Origin: Burkholderiaceae bacterium
Lineage (GTDB): Bacteria > Pseudomonadota > Gammaproteobacteria > Burkholderiales > Burkholderiaceae_C
Direction of reading: 5' to 3'
Assembly (NCBI GenBank): GCA_016790575.1
Contig: JAEUOU010000006.1
Span: 1 to 56,736, forward strand
DNA length: 56,736 bases
Below the pieces are notes generated by a model. It made no database searches. It had not been told where the DNA came from and worked only from the letters and a program-made list of their open reading frames with translations. Numbering within the stretch: the stretch's first letter is position 1; each line of letters starts with the position of its first letter. Made by a program: the position numbers and the translations under genes. Below are positions 41,495-50,034 of this stretch, in pieces.

Positions 41495-41517
41495 GGCGGC
41501 CCCAATGCCGGGCCGCC
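41495..41517 (-). terminator. Possible weak terminator after rpoH
   Basis: GGCGGCCC/GGGCCGCC forms an eight-base-pair stem 11 bases beyond the rpoH stop; only three T follow on the minus strand. Its strength is doubtful. Confidence 0.45.
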
Positions 41518-41528
41518 GCAGGTGACGC

Positions 41529-42473
<945 letters not shown>

Positions 42474-42504
42474 GCAGGAATCCTCCTTGGTAATAGTTGA
42501 AATG

Positions 42505-42531
42505 TTAGCACTCTCTTGGATGGAGTGCTAA
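42505..42531. promoter_or_regulatory. CIRCE element (HrcA operator) upstream of rpoH
   Basis: TTAGCACTC-N9-GAGTGCTAA is an exact match to the CIRCE consensus, both arms perfect. It is 32 bases upstream of the rpoH ATG, in the right place to block transcription of rpoH. In this gap no other gene starts on the minus strand. Confidence 0.95.
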
Positions 42532-42539
42532 GACGGAAA

Positions 42540-43022
42540 GTTCCCGCCCTATCGGCTGCAAGTGATAGGCGAATTCGGTGATGCAGTTGTCGATTTTCGT
42601 CTCATAGAGCCTTGTTGGCCTGCAGCGCCCGGCTCAACCGCAACCGGCAATCCGCCGTCTAAATCGCTTTGCAGGGAAAGGTTTGCCGTCCCGCGTGCCG
42701 CGCTTTCGACGCCACCTGTCTATTTCAGCGTGAAACAATGCACTTTCACCTCACTTGGCATCGGTGGCACCCGCGCAACAGACAAGGTAAAAAGTTCCGT
42801 GAGACGTTAGAATCGGGCGGTTCTGAGCGGGTGATCCGTTGTGTTTTTTGGCCGAGTTCGAGCCAGATAAGTTCAGGCGGCTCGTTCATGATTCAGGTCT
42901 TGTCGTCGCAGCACCGGTTGCGGCCATCGCATAGCAAAAAAAGATTCAACGATGTTCTGTAGTCCTAAGGGTGGCGCGCCAGGGGGGTGCCCTGTTCAAG
43001 GCCGAGTCGAGAGCAGCCGACG
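42540..43022. other. Long intergenic region before the polysaccharide locus
   Basis: About 480 bases lie between the rpoH control region and the WecA-like gene. I see no convincing gene: an 82-codon frame at 42562-42810 has no ribosome site or recognisable family. The region contains an inverted repeat at 42730-42749, a TAGAAT (42808-42813) without a good -35 partner, and AT-richer sequence from about 42830. It probably holds the promoter and a leader for the polysaccharide operon. Confidence 0.5.
42730..42749. promoter_or_regulatory. Inverted repeat, possible operator
   Basis: GTGAAA-N8-TTTCAC has perfect six-base arms and lies about 275 bases upstream of the WecA-like gene. A short palindrome like this can arise by chance; no known regulator is assigned. 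Confidence 0.3.
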
Positions 43023-44171
43023 ATGCAGTTGCTGATCTCCGTTTGGCTGCCCCTGGTTGGCGGGGTCCTATCGTCCTTTGCCATTGCGTGGTTGTTGGTG
43101 CATACCCGCGATCTTCACCTTCACCTGACCGGTGACCATCCGACCGCCGGTCCGCAAAAGCAGCACGAGCATCCTACCCCGCGCGTTGGTGGGCTGGCGA
43201 TTTTTGTAGGCATCCTCGTTTTTGTCGGAATTCTGTCGGCTTCTGGCGGAACCTTATGGCAAGCGTTTTTGGGTCTTTCCCCGGCGTGGTTGATGTTTGG
43301 TCTGCTGCCACTCTATTTGCTTGGTCTTGACGAAGACATCCGCAAGGCAACCAGCATCCGCCTGCGACTGATTGTTTCGCTGATTGCCGGCGGCGTCGTG
43401 TGGTGGTTTGCGGGCGTGCGGATCCAATCCGCAGGATTTCAATGGCTGGACGCATGGCTGGTGGGGTGGCCTTGGTTCTCTTTTTGTGTCACGGTTCTTG
43501 CAGTGGGCGGTCTGGTCCATGCAATGAACATCGTGGACGGCCTCAATGGCCTTTTGGCCGGTATCACGCTGGTCATGCTGGGCGTTATTGCCGTGGTGGC
43601 CCATGGCGTGGGCGATCAGGCGATTGTTCTGACCTGTGCTGCAACCGCCATGGGGGTTGCCGGCTTTGCCTTCATGAACTTTCCTCACGGCAAGATTTTC
43701 TGCGGCGACGCTGGGGCTTACCTCATTGGCTTTGTGGTGGCCGTCCTTGTCATTGCGCTGGTTCAACGCAATGCGACCGTCAGCCCCTGGTTTGCTCTGG
43801 CCGTTGTCATCCATCCCGTCACCGAGACGCTGTACTCGGCCTGGCGGCGAATCCGCGAGGGTTTGCGTGCCACCCATCCGGACTCCCGGCACATGCATTC
43901 CTTGTGGGTCGAGCGGCTGCGACGTCAGGCGCGTGCGTCGGGTCATCGCCCCTGGCCTGGTGCTTCCAATCCGGCTGCAGCATTGCGAACCATGTCCGTT
44001 GCGGCAATTCCCTGCGTTCTGGCCATGCTGGTACCTGGCAAAACGGCCTGGCTCCAAATCATCTGCGCAGCTTACGTGACCCTCTTCGTGTTTATCGTCA
44101 ACCGACTGGAACCGCCGCCCGATCAGAGCAGCTTCCTGGACTCTTCCGTGATGGAAGAGCCCCCGCAATAA
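43023..44171 (+). CDS. MraY/WecA-family sugar-1-phosphate transferase
   Basis: This 382-residue membrane protein has about 11 helices. Motifs are HPTPRVGGLAIF, GLDEDIRKATSIRLRL (usual DD variant here DED), NIVDGLNGLLAG, FPHGKIFCGDAG and HPDSRHMHSLW with the C-terminal His-x-His. It should transfer N-acetylhexosamine-1-phosphate (probably GlcNAc) from UDP to undecaprenyl phosphate, starting a polysaccharide repeat unit at the inner membrane. The frame opens at 42987; ATG 43023 fits the first helix. It ends in a strong terminator and opens the EPS locus. Confidence 0.9.
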   Translation: MQLLISVWLPLVGGVLSSFAIAWLLVHTRDLHLHLTGDHPTAGPQKQHEHPTPRVGGLAIFVGILVFVGILSASGGTLWQAFLGLSPAWLMFGLLPLYLLGLDEDIRKATSIRLRLIVSLIAGGVVWWFAGVRIQSAGFQWLDAWLVGWPWFSFCVTVLAVGGLVHAMNIVDGLNGLLAGITLVMLGVIAVVAHGVGDQAIVLTCAATAMGVAGFAFMNFPHGKIFCGDAGAYLIGFVVAVLVIALVQRNATVSPWFALAVVIHPVTETLYSAWRRIREGLRATHPDSRHMHSLWVERLRRQARASGHRPWPGASNPAAALRTMSVAAIPCVLAMLVPGKTAWLQIICAAYVTLFVFIVNRLEPPPDQSSFLDSSVMEEPPQ

Positions 44172-44200
44172 AAAACCCGCCTGATGGCGGGTTTTTTATT
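44167..44200. terminator. Bidirectional intrinsic terminator after the WecA-like gene
   Basis: A perfect 15-base-pair stem AATAAAAAACCCGCC/GGCGGGTTTTTTATT with loop TGAT overlaps the stop region of the transferase gene and also serves the convergent lipoprotein gene. Confidence 0.95.
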
Positions 44201-44222
44201 CAGTGCGGCGAAAACCCTGTGA

Positions 44223-44831
44223 TCAGGTGCCGGTCACGAATGTCGCGTTGCCAACTGTGCTTCCTCCGATTTGTATTTCACCGGACGGGGTAACCGTTAC
44301 AGCGACAGAACCGATGCTGGTCTGCACTGTACCCAAGGTTACCGTGACCGTGCGGCTCTGGCTTGTTCCATCGGCTTGGGCGCCCGCGGTGGCTACGGAG
44401 ACGCTACACGGCGTAACGCTGAATGTGTCGCCGACTTTGAAACCCAAACCGGTTCCGGTGGTTGCAGTTACGCGGAAGATACATGAACCCGCATCCATCA
44501 CCCCAGCCATGGTGTCGGCCGGATTTGCCCCCTTGACTTCGAACGCGGCCACGCTCGTACCGGTCGTGCTTTTCAGGGTCATGGAGGACCCAGCGGGAAT
44601 AACACCAGCGCCACCAGTGCCAGTTACTGCAGCGGGCAGTGTGAAGGTCGATCCCGCCGAAGGAAGCGCCGCAACAACCGCCTTCGCCGCGCTCGCGGTA
44701 GCGGGCGAAACGGCTACCGCAGTATTGCTCGCAACGGAGCGAACTGGATCGCTGTCAGAACAAGCCACCAGGCCGATGGCTCCGGCGACGATCGCCGTAG
44801 CGGCAAACAGGGGATTCAGGCGGTTTTTCAT
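44223..44831 (-). CDS. Putative secreted lipoprotein, unrecognised
   Basis: This 202-residue protein has a lipoprotein signal with lipobox LVAC at Cys24, then serine/aspartate, so it is probably lipid-anchored. The mature part is rich in Ala, Thr, Ser, Val and Gly, with likely beta structure and two more cysteines (GSCIFR and VTPCSVS) that could pair. I recognise no family. It follows the YjbH-like gene on the same strand after 150 bases and sits inside the polysaccharide locus, so a surface role in export or adhesion is an inference. Confidence 0.7.
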   Translation of the reverse strand: MKNRLNPLFAATAIVAGAIGLVACSDSDPVRSVASNTAVAVSPATASAAKAVVAALPSAGSTFTLPAAVTGTGGAGVIPAGSSMTLKSTTGTSVAAFEVKGANPADTMAGVMDAGSCIFRVTATTGTGLGFKVGDTFSVTPCSVSVATAGAQADGTSQSRTVTVTLGTVQTSIGSVAVTVTPSGEIQIGGSTVGNATFVTGT

Positions 44832-44981
44832 TGGAACTCCAAATCAGTGAAGGAAAACAGATACGTATGGTAACGGAATAGAACGAGCGCAAACGCCGCG
44901 CCCGTCAGTCGGTGACGACTAGCACGCCGAAGCACCGAAGATTATGCTGAAAGTACCAATTACTTCACGATGTCGGACGCT

Positions 44982-47198
44982 TCAGTGGATCGCCTTACTG
45001 GGGGCGCTTGCAGCCAAAGCCCGCCGCAGTCTGTCGGCATTGCCCCACAGGTCCAGAATACCATTTCGGTCGTAGTCGGTCACGTCGGTCCACACCCCGT
45101 GTCGTGCCCTCGGAACCTGGAGGTAGCCTGGGGTAATGATGTTGTCGGTTCCGCCAATTTTGGTAGTCAACCCCCAACTGAAACGGTCCTGTCCTCGCAC
45201 ATTGAAGCCCGCCACTTTGCTGGCGGCTTTCGGTCCCAAGGGCAAAGAGAACTCGAATCCCGCGAAACGGGTGCGAGGCATCGTCGCGTCGCCCACAGAC
45301 TCCCGAATGAACATCTTGAAGCCATAGTCGCCAAACCAGTGCTGGCTGGCCACCTGGTAGCCCCGGTCGCCGCGCAGGAAACGCCCGGCGGTGCCTTCCA
45401 GGTGCCAGGTTCCAGGCATCACCGTGTGGCGGGCGCTCGCCAGCACCGGCACAACCCGTTTGCTGTCCGTGCCACGCTGGTATACGCCCGCAGTGGCGCC
45501 GACGCGCCAGTCTCCGTTGGGGTTCATCCAGACCGCGTCGAGCTGACCGCCGCGGTAGTTGGAGGCAATCTGTCCCCCGCTGGCCTGAACCGCCGTGGCG
45601 CCCACCACCGGCAGATCCAGGTGCCGCCAGTAAGTCAGCACCGACTGCTCAATCTGCGTCTTCTGGTGAGAAAGCCCGTAGAAGGCGCCGCCTTGCCGGT
45701 AATCTCCGGACCGGGCCACCGGCACGTGCAGATTGCCTTGCCAGGCCAGGCCTTTGGCAATCGGCACTTCCGCCGCCGCGTCGACCGCTGCAGAATAGTC
45801 AAAGAGACCAACCTCCGTGCCGACCGAGGTGCGCAGGCTTGCGCCAAGTTCAAAATCCGGCCGGAGGTTCCCGGCACTGTGCTCGGCGACCAGCCGGTCC
45901 ACGCCCGCCGACCCCTCACGAAGGGCCGGCGGTCTGGCCTCCCCCCGATAAAAAGTCAATGCCTGGCCGTTGGCGCAGGTCGTCAGTCCGCCTGCAAACT
46001 CCGCAAGGCAGGTGCGCCCGGCGTGCAGGCCGACAATCGGGACGCCACGGTGGGTCAAATTGAAGAACACTTCATCACCCGCTAATCCGGGTAACGCCAT
46101 CCATTGCCGCAGGCCGACACCAAGCGCATCCAGATGGTTCTTGCGCCAGCCCGACGGTTCCGCCTGAATCCACCACAAAGCTGCCGGAGAAGTGCCCAGA
46201 GCAACCCGAGAGACAGTGATGTTTTCAAAGCCGGCCCGCGCAACACGCTCCGCCACCAGAGCCGCCATTTCGCTGGGAGCCGCCGCCGCGCCTGCCGCAA
46301 GCTGCTGACCGGCGGTTGACGCGGAGCCCACAACGGCAGGGCGATCAGCCGTCACGGCACGCGGGCGATCGAAGGTGTACTGCAGCGCTGCCGTCACCTG
46401 GTTGGCCTTCTGGTTCGCGGTGCCGGTGAACCGATGGCTCACGCCCAGCTGAACATTCAGGTTGTCGCGAAGCGCCAAGATGTAGTGCGCCCCAATTCGC
46501 CGCGCTTTGGTGTCCGACTCGGCCACCACGGCCAACTGGTCGTTCACCCGAACCGTGGCGCTTGCAAACACTCCGTCCATAAGCGCGTTGGTCGAACTGG
46601 GCTTGCTGTACCCCACGGACAGATCGACCGGCCCCAATGTGGTGGTCGTCACCCCGTACAGCTGCCGAAAATTGGTGGCCGCACCGCCGTAATCGGTAAA
46701 GCCCACCGCTACCCGCGAGTCCAGCGGCAAAGTCAGCGGCAACTGGTACTTCGCGCTGACCGACAAATCCCGTGTGCGCCCCCTGCAACCAAGCTCAAAA
46801 GTGATGCATTGCAGATTGCCATCGAATGACAGGCGGCCTACGACTTCCAGCCCGGGCAACAGGCCATATCCCAGGTTGAATCCGCCAAACGGCTCGCCAG
46901 GGAAGCGCTGCTTGCGCTCCGGGATACTGTTGGTCAGGGCCAAAACCGCAGTCCCCGTTCGGATGACGTCCGCCGTGGGGGTATTGATAGCCCCGGAATA
47001 GCCTGCCGGGGCAAGCTGATAGGTGTCATTCTGAACCTGAGCCTGCACCACGCCGCACGCCCCTGCAGCCATGGCCACCGCTGAAAGCACCCACATGGGC
47101 CGTTTGGAAATTTGGGTTGCATCCCGATCCGCCAGTCCGTCTTCGTCGGACGATGCTGGCGTCGCGGTTCTGCTCTTGGCTTTTCGAGTGTTTTTCAT
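44982..47198 (-). CDS. YjbH-like outer-membrane protein of exopolysaccharide loci
   Basis: This 738-residue protein has a long basic N-terminal extension (about 34 residues) before the hydrophobic signal (MWVLSAVAMAAGACGVVQAQ). The mature protein has the YjbH-family start (APAYGSGAINTPTADVIRTG-like, here PAGYSGAINTPTADV) and many aromatic beta-strand segments. It also has the family C-terminal portion with FAGFEFSLPLGPK. It is expected to be an outer-membrane barrel acting in EPS secretion. It is divergent from the UppS-like gene and shares the locus with Wza/Wzb/Wzc. A start at codon 35 is possible. Confidence 0.82.
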   Translation of the reverse strand: MKNTRKAKSRTATPASSDEDGLADRDATQISKRPMWVLSAVAMAAGACGVVQAQVQNDTYQLAPAGYSGAINTPTADVIRTGTAVLALTNSIPERKQRFPGEPFGGFNLGYGLLPGLEVVGRLSFDGNLQCITFELGCRGRTRDLSVSAKYQLPLTLPLDSRVAVGFTDYGGAATNFRQLYGVTTTTLGPVDLSVGYSKPSSTNALMDGVFASATVRVNDQLAVVAESDTKARRIGAHYILALRDNLNVQLGVSHRFTGTANQKANQVTAALQYTFDRPRAVTADRPAVVGSASTAGQQLAAGAAAAPSEMAALVAERVARAGFENITVSRVALGTSPAALWWIQAEPSGWRKNHLDALGVGLRQWMALPGLAGDEVFFNLTHRGVPIVGLHAGRTCLAEFAGGLTTCANGQALTFYRGEARPPALREGSAGVDRLVAEHSAGNLRPDFELGASLRTSVGTEVGLFDYSAAVDAAAEVPIAKGLAWQGNLHVPVARSGDYRQGGAFYGLSHQKTQIEQSVLTYWRHLDLPVVGATAVQASGGQIASNYRGGQLDAVWMNPNGDWRVGATAGVYQRGTDSKRVVPVLASARHTVMPGTWHLEGTAGRFLRGDRGYQVASQHWFGDYGFKMFIRESVGDATMPRTRFAGFEFSLPLGPKAASKVAGFNVRGQDRFSWGLTTKIGGTDNIITPGYLQVPRARHGVWTDVTDYDRNGILDLWGNADRLRRALAASAPSKAIH

Positions 47199-47236
47199 AG
47201 AGGCTCGGGCGGTTGGTCAGTGCGGTATCGGTAATG

Positions 47237-47257
47237 TCGGGTGAACATTTGACCCGA
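47237..47257. promoter_or_regulatory. Inverted repeat in divergent EPS promoter region
   Basis: TCGGGT-N9-ACCCGA, perfect six-base arms, lies in the 227-base gap between the divergent YjbH-like and UppS-like genes. It is well placed for an operator controlling one or both directions, but no regulator is identified. Confidence 0.35.
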
Positions 47258-47425
47258 GTGATGGGCAATTGTAGGCACAAGGCGCCGCACGCCGTGCGAT
47301 CCAGTGGTTTTGGTCACGACCCGCAGCGACCTTCAAATCGCACGCTCGTGCGAAAACGGACCTGGCCAGTGTTGGAGCCAATCCAGCGATAATCGCGACT
47401 TTCCCGGGAGACCGTTATTAACACT

Positions 47426-48175
47426 TTGCAACATCTCGCGGTGATCATGGACGGCAATCGCCGCTGGGCAGAGCGGCGCGGTTGGCCCGTGCCACTGGGT
47501 CACAAAGCCGGCGTTGATGCCGTGCGAACGCTTGTGCGTGCATGCGCTGCGCGCGAGATTCCCGTGGTGACGATATTTGCGTTCAGTACAGAGAACTGGC
47601 GCCGCCCGCGTGCGGAGGTGGCTGCGCTCATGCTCTTGCTCCGCCGTTTCATACAGCAGGAGGTTTCCAATTTGGTGACGGAAGGGGTACGCCTGCGGTT
47701 TCTGGGCAACCGGCAGGCGCTTGCGCCCGCCTTGCAGGCACTGATGGCCAGCGCCGAGTCCCACACCGCTGGCGGGCAGCGCCTGCAACTTAACGTAGCG
47801 CTCAACTACGGCGGGCAGTGGGACATTGTCCAGTCCGTTCAGGCTTGGGCCCGGGCCAATCCGGGGCAGTCCGTCGAATCCTTGAGTCCGCAGGCGCTTG
47901 AGCCCCACCTGTGTACCGCTGGGCTGCCCCCGCCCGATCTCCTGATCCGTACCGGCGGCGAATCGCGAATCAGCAACTTCATGTTGTGGCAACTGGCCTA
48001 TTCCGAGTTTTATTTCACCCCCACCTTGTGGCCTGACTTCAACGGCGACCAGCTCGACGCAGCCATCGCGTCGTTCAACCAGCGTGAGCGGCGGTTCGGG
48101 GCTGATGTCGGTGCTTCACAGGCACACCTAACGCAAGAACCTGCAAGTCGCGCCGCGGCCGGCGGGGACAAATAG
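47426..48175 (+). CDS. Undecaprenyl diphosphate synthase-like prenyltransferase
   Basis: This protein of about 249 residues is a cis-prenyltransferase: VIMDGNRRWAERRGWP (catalytic Asp), GHKAGVDAVR, FAFSTENWRRPR and RTGGESRISNFMLWQLAYSE are all intact. It makes the C55 lipid carrier precursor. Its place in an EPS locus, not with rpsB/tsf/pyrH/frr, suggests a second copy serving polysaccharide synthesis. No ATG precedes the family start: TTG 47426 is used, but ATT 47417, six bases after GGGAG, is also possible. It heads the wza-wzb-wzc genes. Confidence 0.88.
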   Translation: MQHLAVIMDGNRRWAERRGWPVPLGHKAGVDAVRTLVRACAAREIPVVTIFAFSTENWRRPRAEVAALMLLLRRFIQQEVSNLVTEGVRLRFLGNRQALAPALQALMASAESHTAGGQRLQLNVALNYGGQWDIVQSVQAWARANPGQSVESLSPQALEPHLCTAGLPPPDLLIRTGGESRISNFMLWQLAYSEFYFTPTLWPDFNGDQLDAAIASFNQRERRFGADVGASQAHLTQEPASRAAAGGDK

Positions 48176-48226
48176 GCGCCCACATTGATTCCAGCGCTCG
48201 CACTCTGAAACCTTTTGCCTATCTGC

Positions 48227-49546
48227 ATGATGCCCTCTTTAGCCATTGCTGCCCCCTCGCGTTTGACCCGTGGCGGAGCGCTCGCCGTCGTCCTGCTTGT
48301 TCTTGGTGGCTGTGCCTACTCTCCGGGCAATCTGTTTGGTCCGACACTGGACCAAGTGCCAGTTGCCAAGCCGGGCCCGCAATCAGCTTCCAACCAGGCG
48401 GTGGTCGTGCAGCCGTCGGGCTCCGCCACTACCCTGGCGCGCTTGTTCGGCGGCAAAGGCAATGCGGCAGCCGGTACCGGTGCTCTGCAGATCGAACAGG
48501 GGCTGCCCGATCCGCCACCGCCAGGTGTATTGCGCAGCATTACGCCCGAACTCGTTCGCAACCTGCAAATGGCAGCACGTCAGGTGGACCCGTTTGCCAG
48601 TTTGCGTCCTTTCTTCGGTGAAGCAGCGGGCTACCGTATTGGCGTGGGTGACATCGTCAATGTGGTGGTTTGGGGGCGTCCCGAATTGGCACTTCCGCCT
48701 GCCGCCTCCTCGTCAGGAACCGATGCCGGCAGCTTCTCCAATGTTGGAAACGGGTACAACGTCAGCCCAGAAGGCGCGATTCAATTCCCGCTGATCGGTT
48801 CCATCCGCATTGTCGGCCTTACCGAAGAACAAGCGCGCGCTGCTATCACGCAGTCCTTGGCACGTTTTATTCGCGATCCGCAAGTCACGGTGCGTTTGCA
48901 AGCCTATCGCGCCGGTCGAGTTTATGTCGATGGCGAAGTCCGCACCCCCGGCCAGTTGGCCATCAACGACATTCCCATGACCTTGCCTGAGGCACTTAGC
49001 CGCGCTGGTGGTCTCACCACCAATGCGGACCGTGCCAGTGTGTTGCTGTCTCGGGGTGACAGCGCCGTCAACGTCAACCTGACCGAACTCGCCGCCCGCG
49101 GTGTCAATCCGGGCCGCATATTGCTGAAGGCTGGTGATCTGGTCCGGGTTGCCCACCGCGACGACAGCCGTGTCTACGTGCTCGGCGAGGTCTTGGCCCC
49201 GCGGGCGCTCTCGCTGCGCAATGGTCGCCTCAGCCTCAACGAGGCGCTGGGCGAAGTCGGTGGTATCAATCCGGGGTCGGCCGATCCGCGCCAGGTTTTT
49301 GTGATCCGCGCCAAGCCGGCGGGTGCAACAGGGGCAGCAGGCACTGAAGCGAGCGATCTGCCCGAGATATATCACCTCGATGCACGCTCACCCATGGGGT
49401 ACGCGCTTGCCGAAGGTTTCGAGCTCAAGCCGCGGGATGTCGTTTTTGTTGACCCCGTCCCCCTGGTGCGCTGGAACCGGGTCATCAGCCTGATATTACC
49501 CACGGCCCAGGCTCTGAACACGACGAAGAACTTCGTCACCAACTGA
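48227..49546 (+). CDS. Wza-type polysaccharide export lipoprotein
   Basis: This 439-residue protein has a lipoprotein signal (LVLGGCAYSP), a polysaccharide-export domain (YRIGVGDIVNVVVWGRPE and SPEGAIQFPLIGSIRIVG) and SLBB-type beta-grasp domains (AGRVYVDGEVRTPGQLAI and SRVYVLGEVLAPRAL). It should form the outer-membrane channel for exported polysaccharide. The start is taken at ATG 48227; a TTG at 48215 is in frame. It is followed by phosphatase and kinase genes, the usual order. Confidence 0.92.
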   Translation: MMPSLAIAAPSRLTRGGALAVVLLVLGGCAYSPGNLFGPTLDQVPVAKPGPQSASNQAVVVQPSGSATTLARLFGGKGNAAAGTGALQIEQGLPDPPPPGVLRSITPELVRNLQMAARQVDPFASLRPFFGEAAGYRIGVGDIVNVVVWGRPELALPPAASSSGTDAGSFSNVGNGYNVSPEGAIQFPLIGSIRIVGLTEEQARAAITQSLARFIRDPQVTVRLQAYRAGRVYVDGEVRTPGQLAINDIPMTLPEALSRAGGLTTNADRASVLLSRGDSAVNVNLTELAARGVNPGRILLKAGDLVRVAHRDDSRVYVLGEVLAPRALSLRNGRLSLNEALGEVGGINPGSADPRQVFVIRAKPAGATGAAGTEASDLPEIYHLDARSPMGYALAEGFELKPRDVVFVDPVPLVRWNRVISLILPTAQALNTTKNFVTN

Positions 49547-49560
49547 CCGTTGCGACTCAC

Positions 49561-50010
49561 GTGGCCATCGCCAATATCATGACAGTCTGCGTCGGCAACA
49601 TTTGCCGCAGCCCGGTGGCTGAAGCTTTCTTGCGTCGGGCCTTTCCCGAGCGCAAAGTCTGGTCGGCCGGCTTGGCTGCGGTAGTAGGTGCCCCAGCTGA
49701 CGACACCGCCGCTGAACTGGCGCGGCTGGCGGGGCTGGATGTCGCGGCGCACCGGGCGCAGCAGGTGCAGTCCTGGATGTGCACTCAAGCCGAACTGATT
49801 CTGGTGATGGAAAGTGGCCACAAGGTCGCACTCGAAGAACGATTCCCGCTTGCCCGGGGCAAAATTCGACGCCTTGGTGAATATGGACCTGGCGGTGCGT
49901 TTGACATTGCCGACCCCTACCGACAACCTCGCGCCGCGTTTGAAGCGGCCCATCAAGCCATCGAAGCCGGTTCCGCCGAATGGGTGCGCCGTATCCGCTT
50001 GGTCTCCTGA
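49561..50010 (+). CDS. Low-molecular-weight protein-tyrosine phosphatase (Wzb-type)
   Basis: This 149-residue enzyme has the P-loop CVGNICRS (Cys10, Arg16) near the N terminus and the general-acid Asp in FDIADPYRQP near residue 118. It should remove phosphates from the Wzc-type kinase encoded next, setting chain length and export. The start is GTG 49561; the family core begins a few residues later at MTVCVGN. It stands 14 bases after the wza gene and 24 before wzc. Confidence 0.93.
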   Translation: MAIANIMTVCVGNICRSPVAEAFLRRAFPERKVWSAGLAAVVGAPADDTAAELARLAGLDVAAHRAQQVQSWMCTQAELILVMESGHKVALEERFPLARGKIRRLGEYGPGGAFDIADPYRQPRAAFEAAHQAIEAGSAEWVRRIRLVS

Positions 50011-50034
50011 TCGTTTGCACGACTTTTATTCATA

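Noticed and set aside
42752..42772. Possible sigma-54 promoter (TTGGCAT...GGCA)
   Set aside because: The spacing between the GG and GC dinucleotides is one base short and the -12 element is wrong.
42562..42810. 82-codon open frame between rpoH and the EPS locus
   Set aside because: It has no ribosome site, no family resemblance and codon use unlike the neighbours.
42824..42840. Possible ops (RfaH) element before the EPS locus
   Set aside because: Only GGCGGT matches; the rest of the ops consensus is absent.
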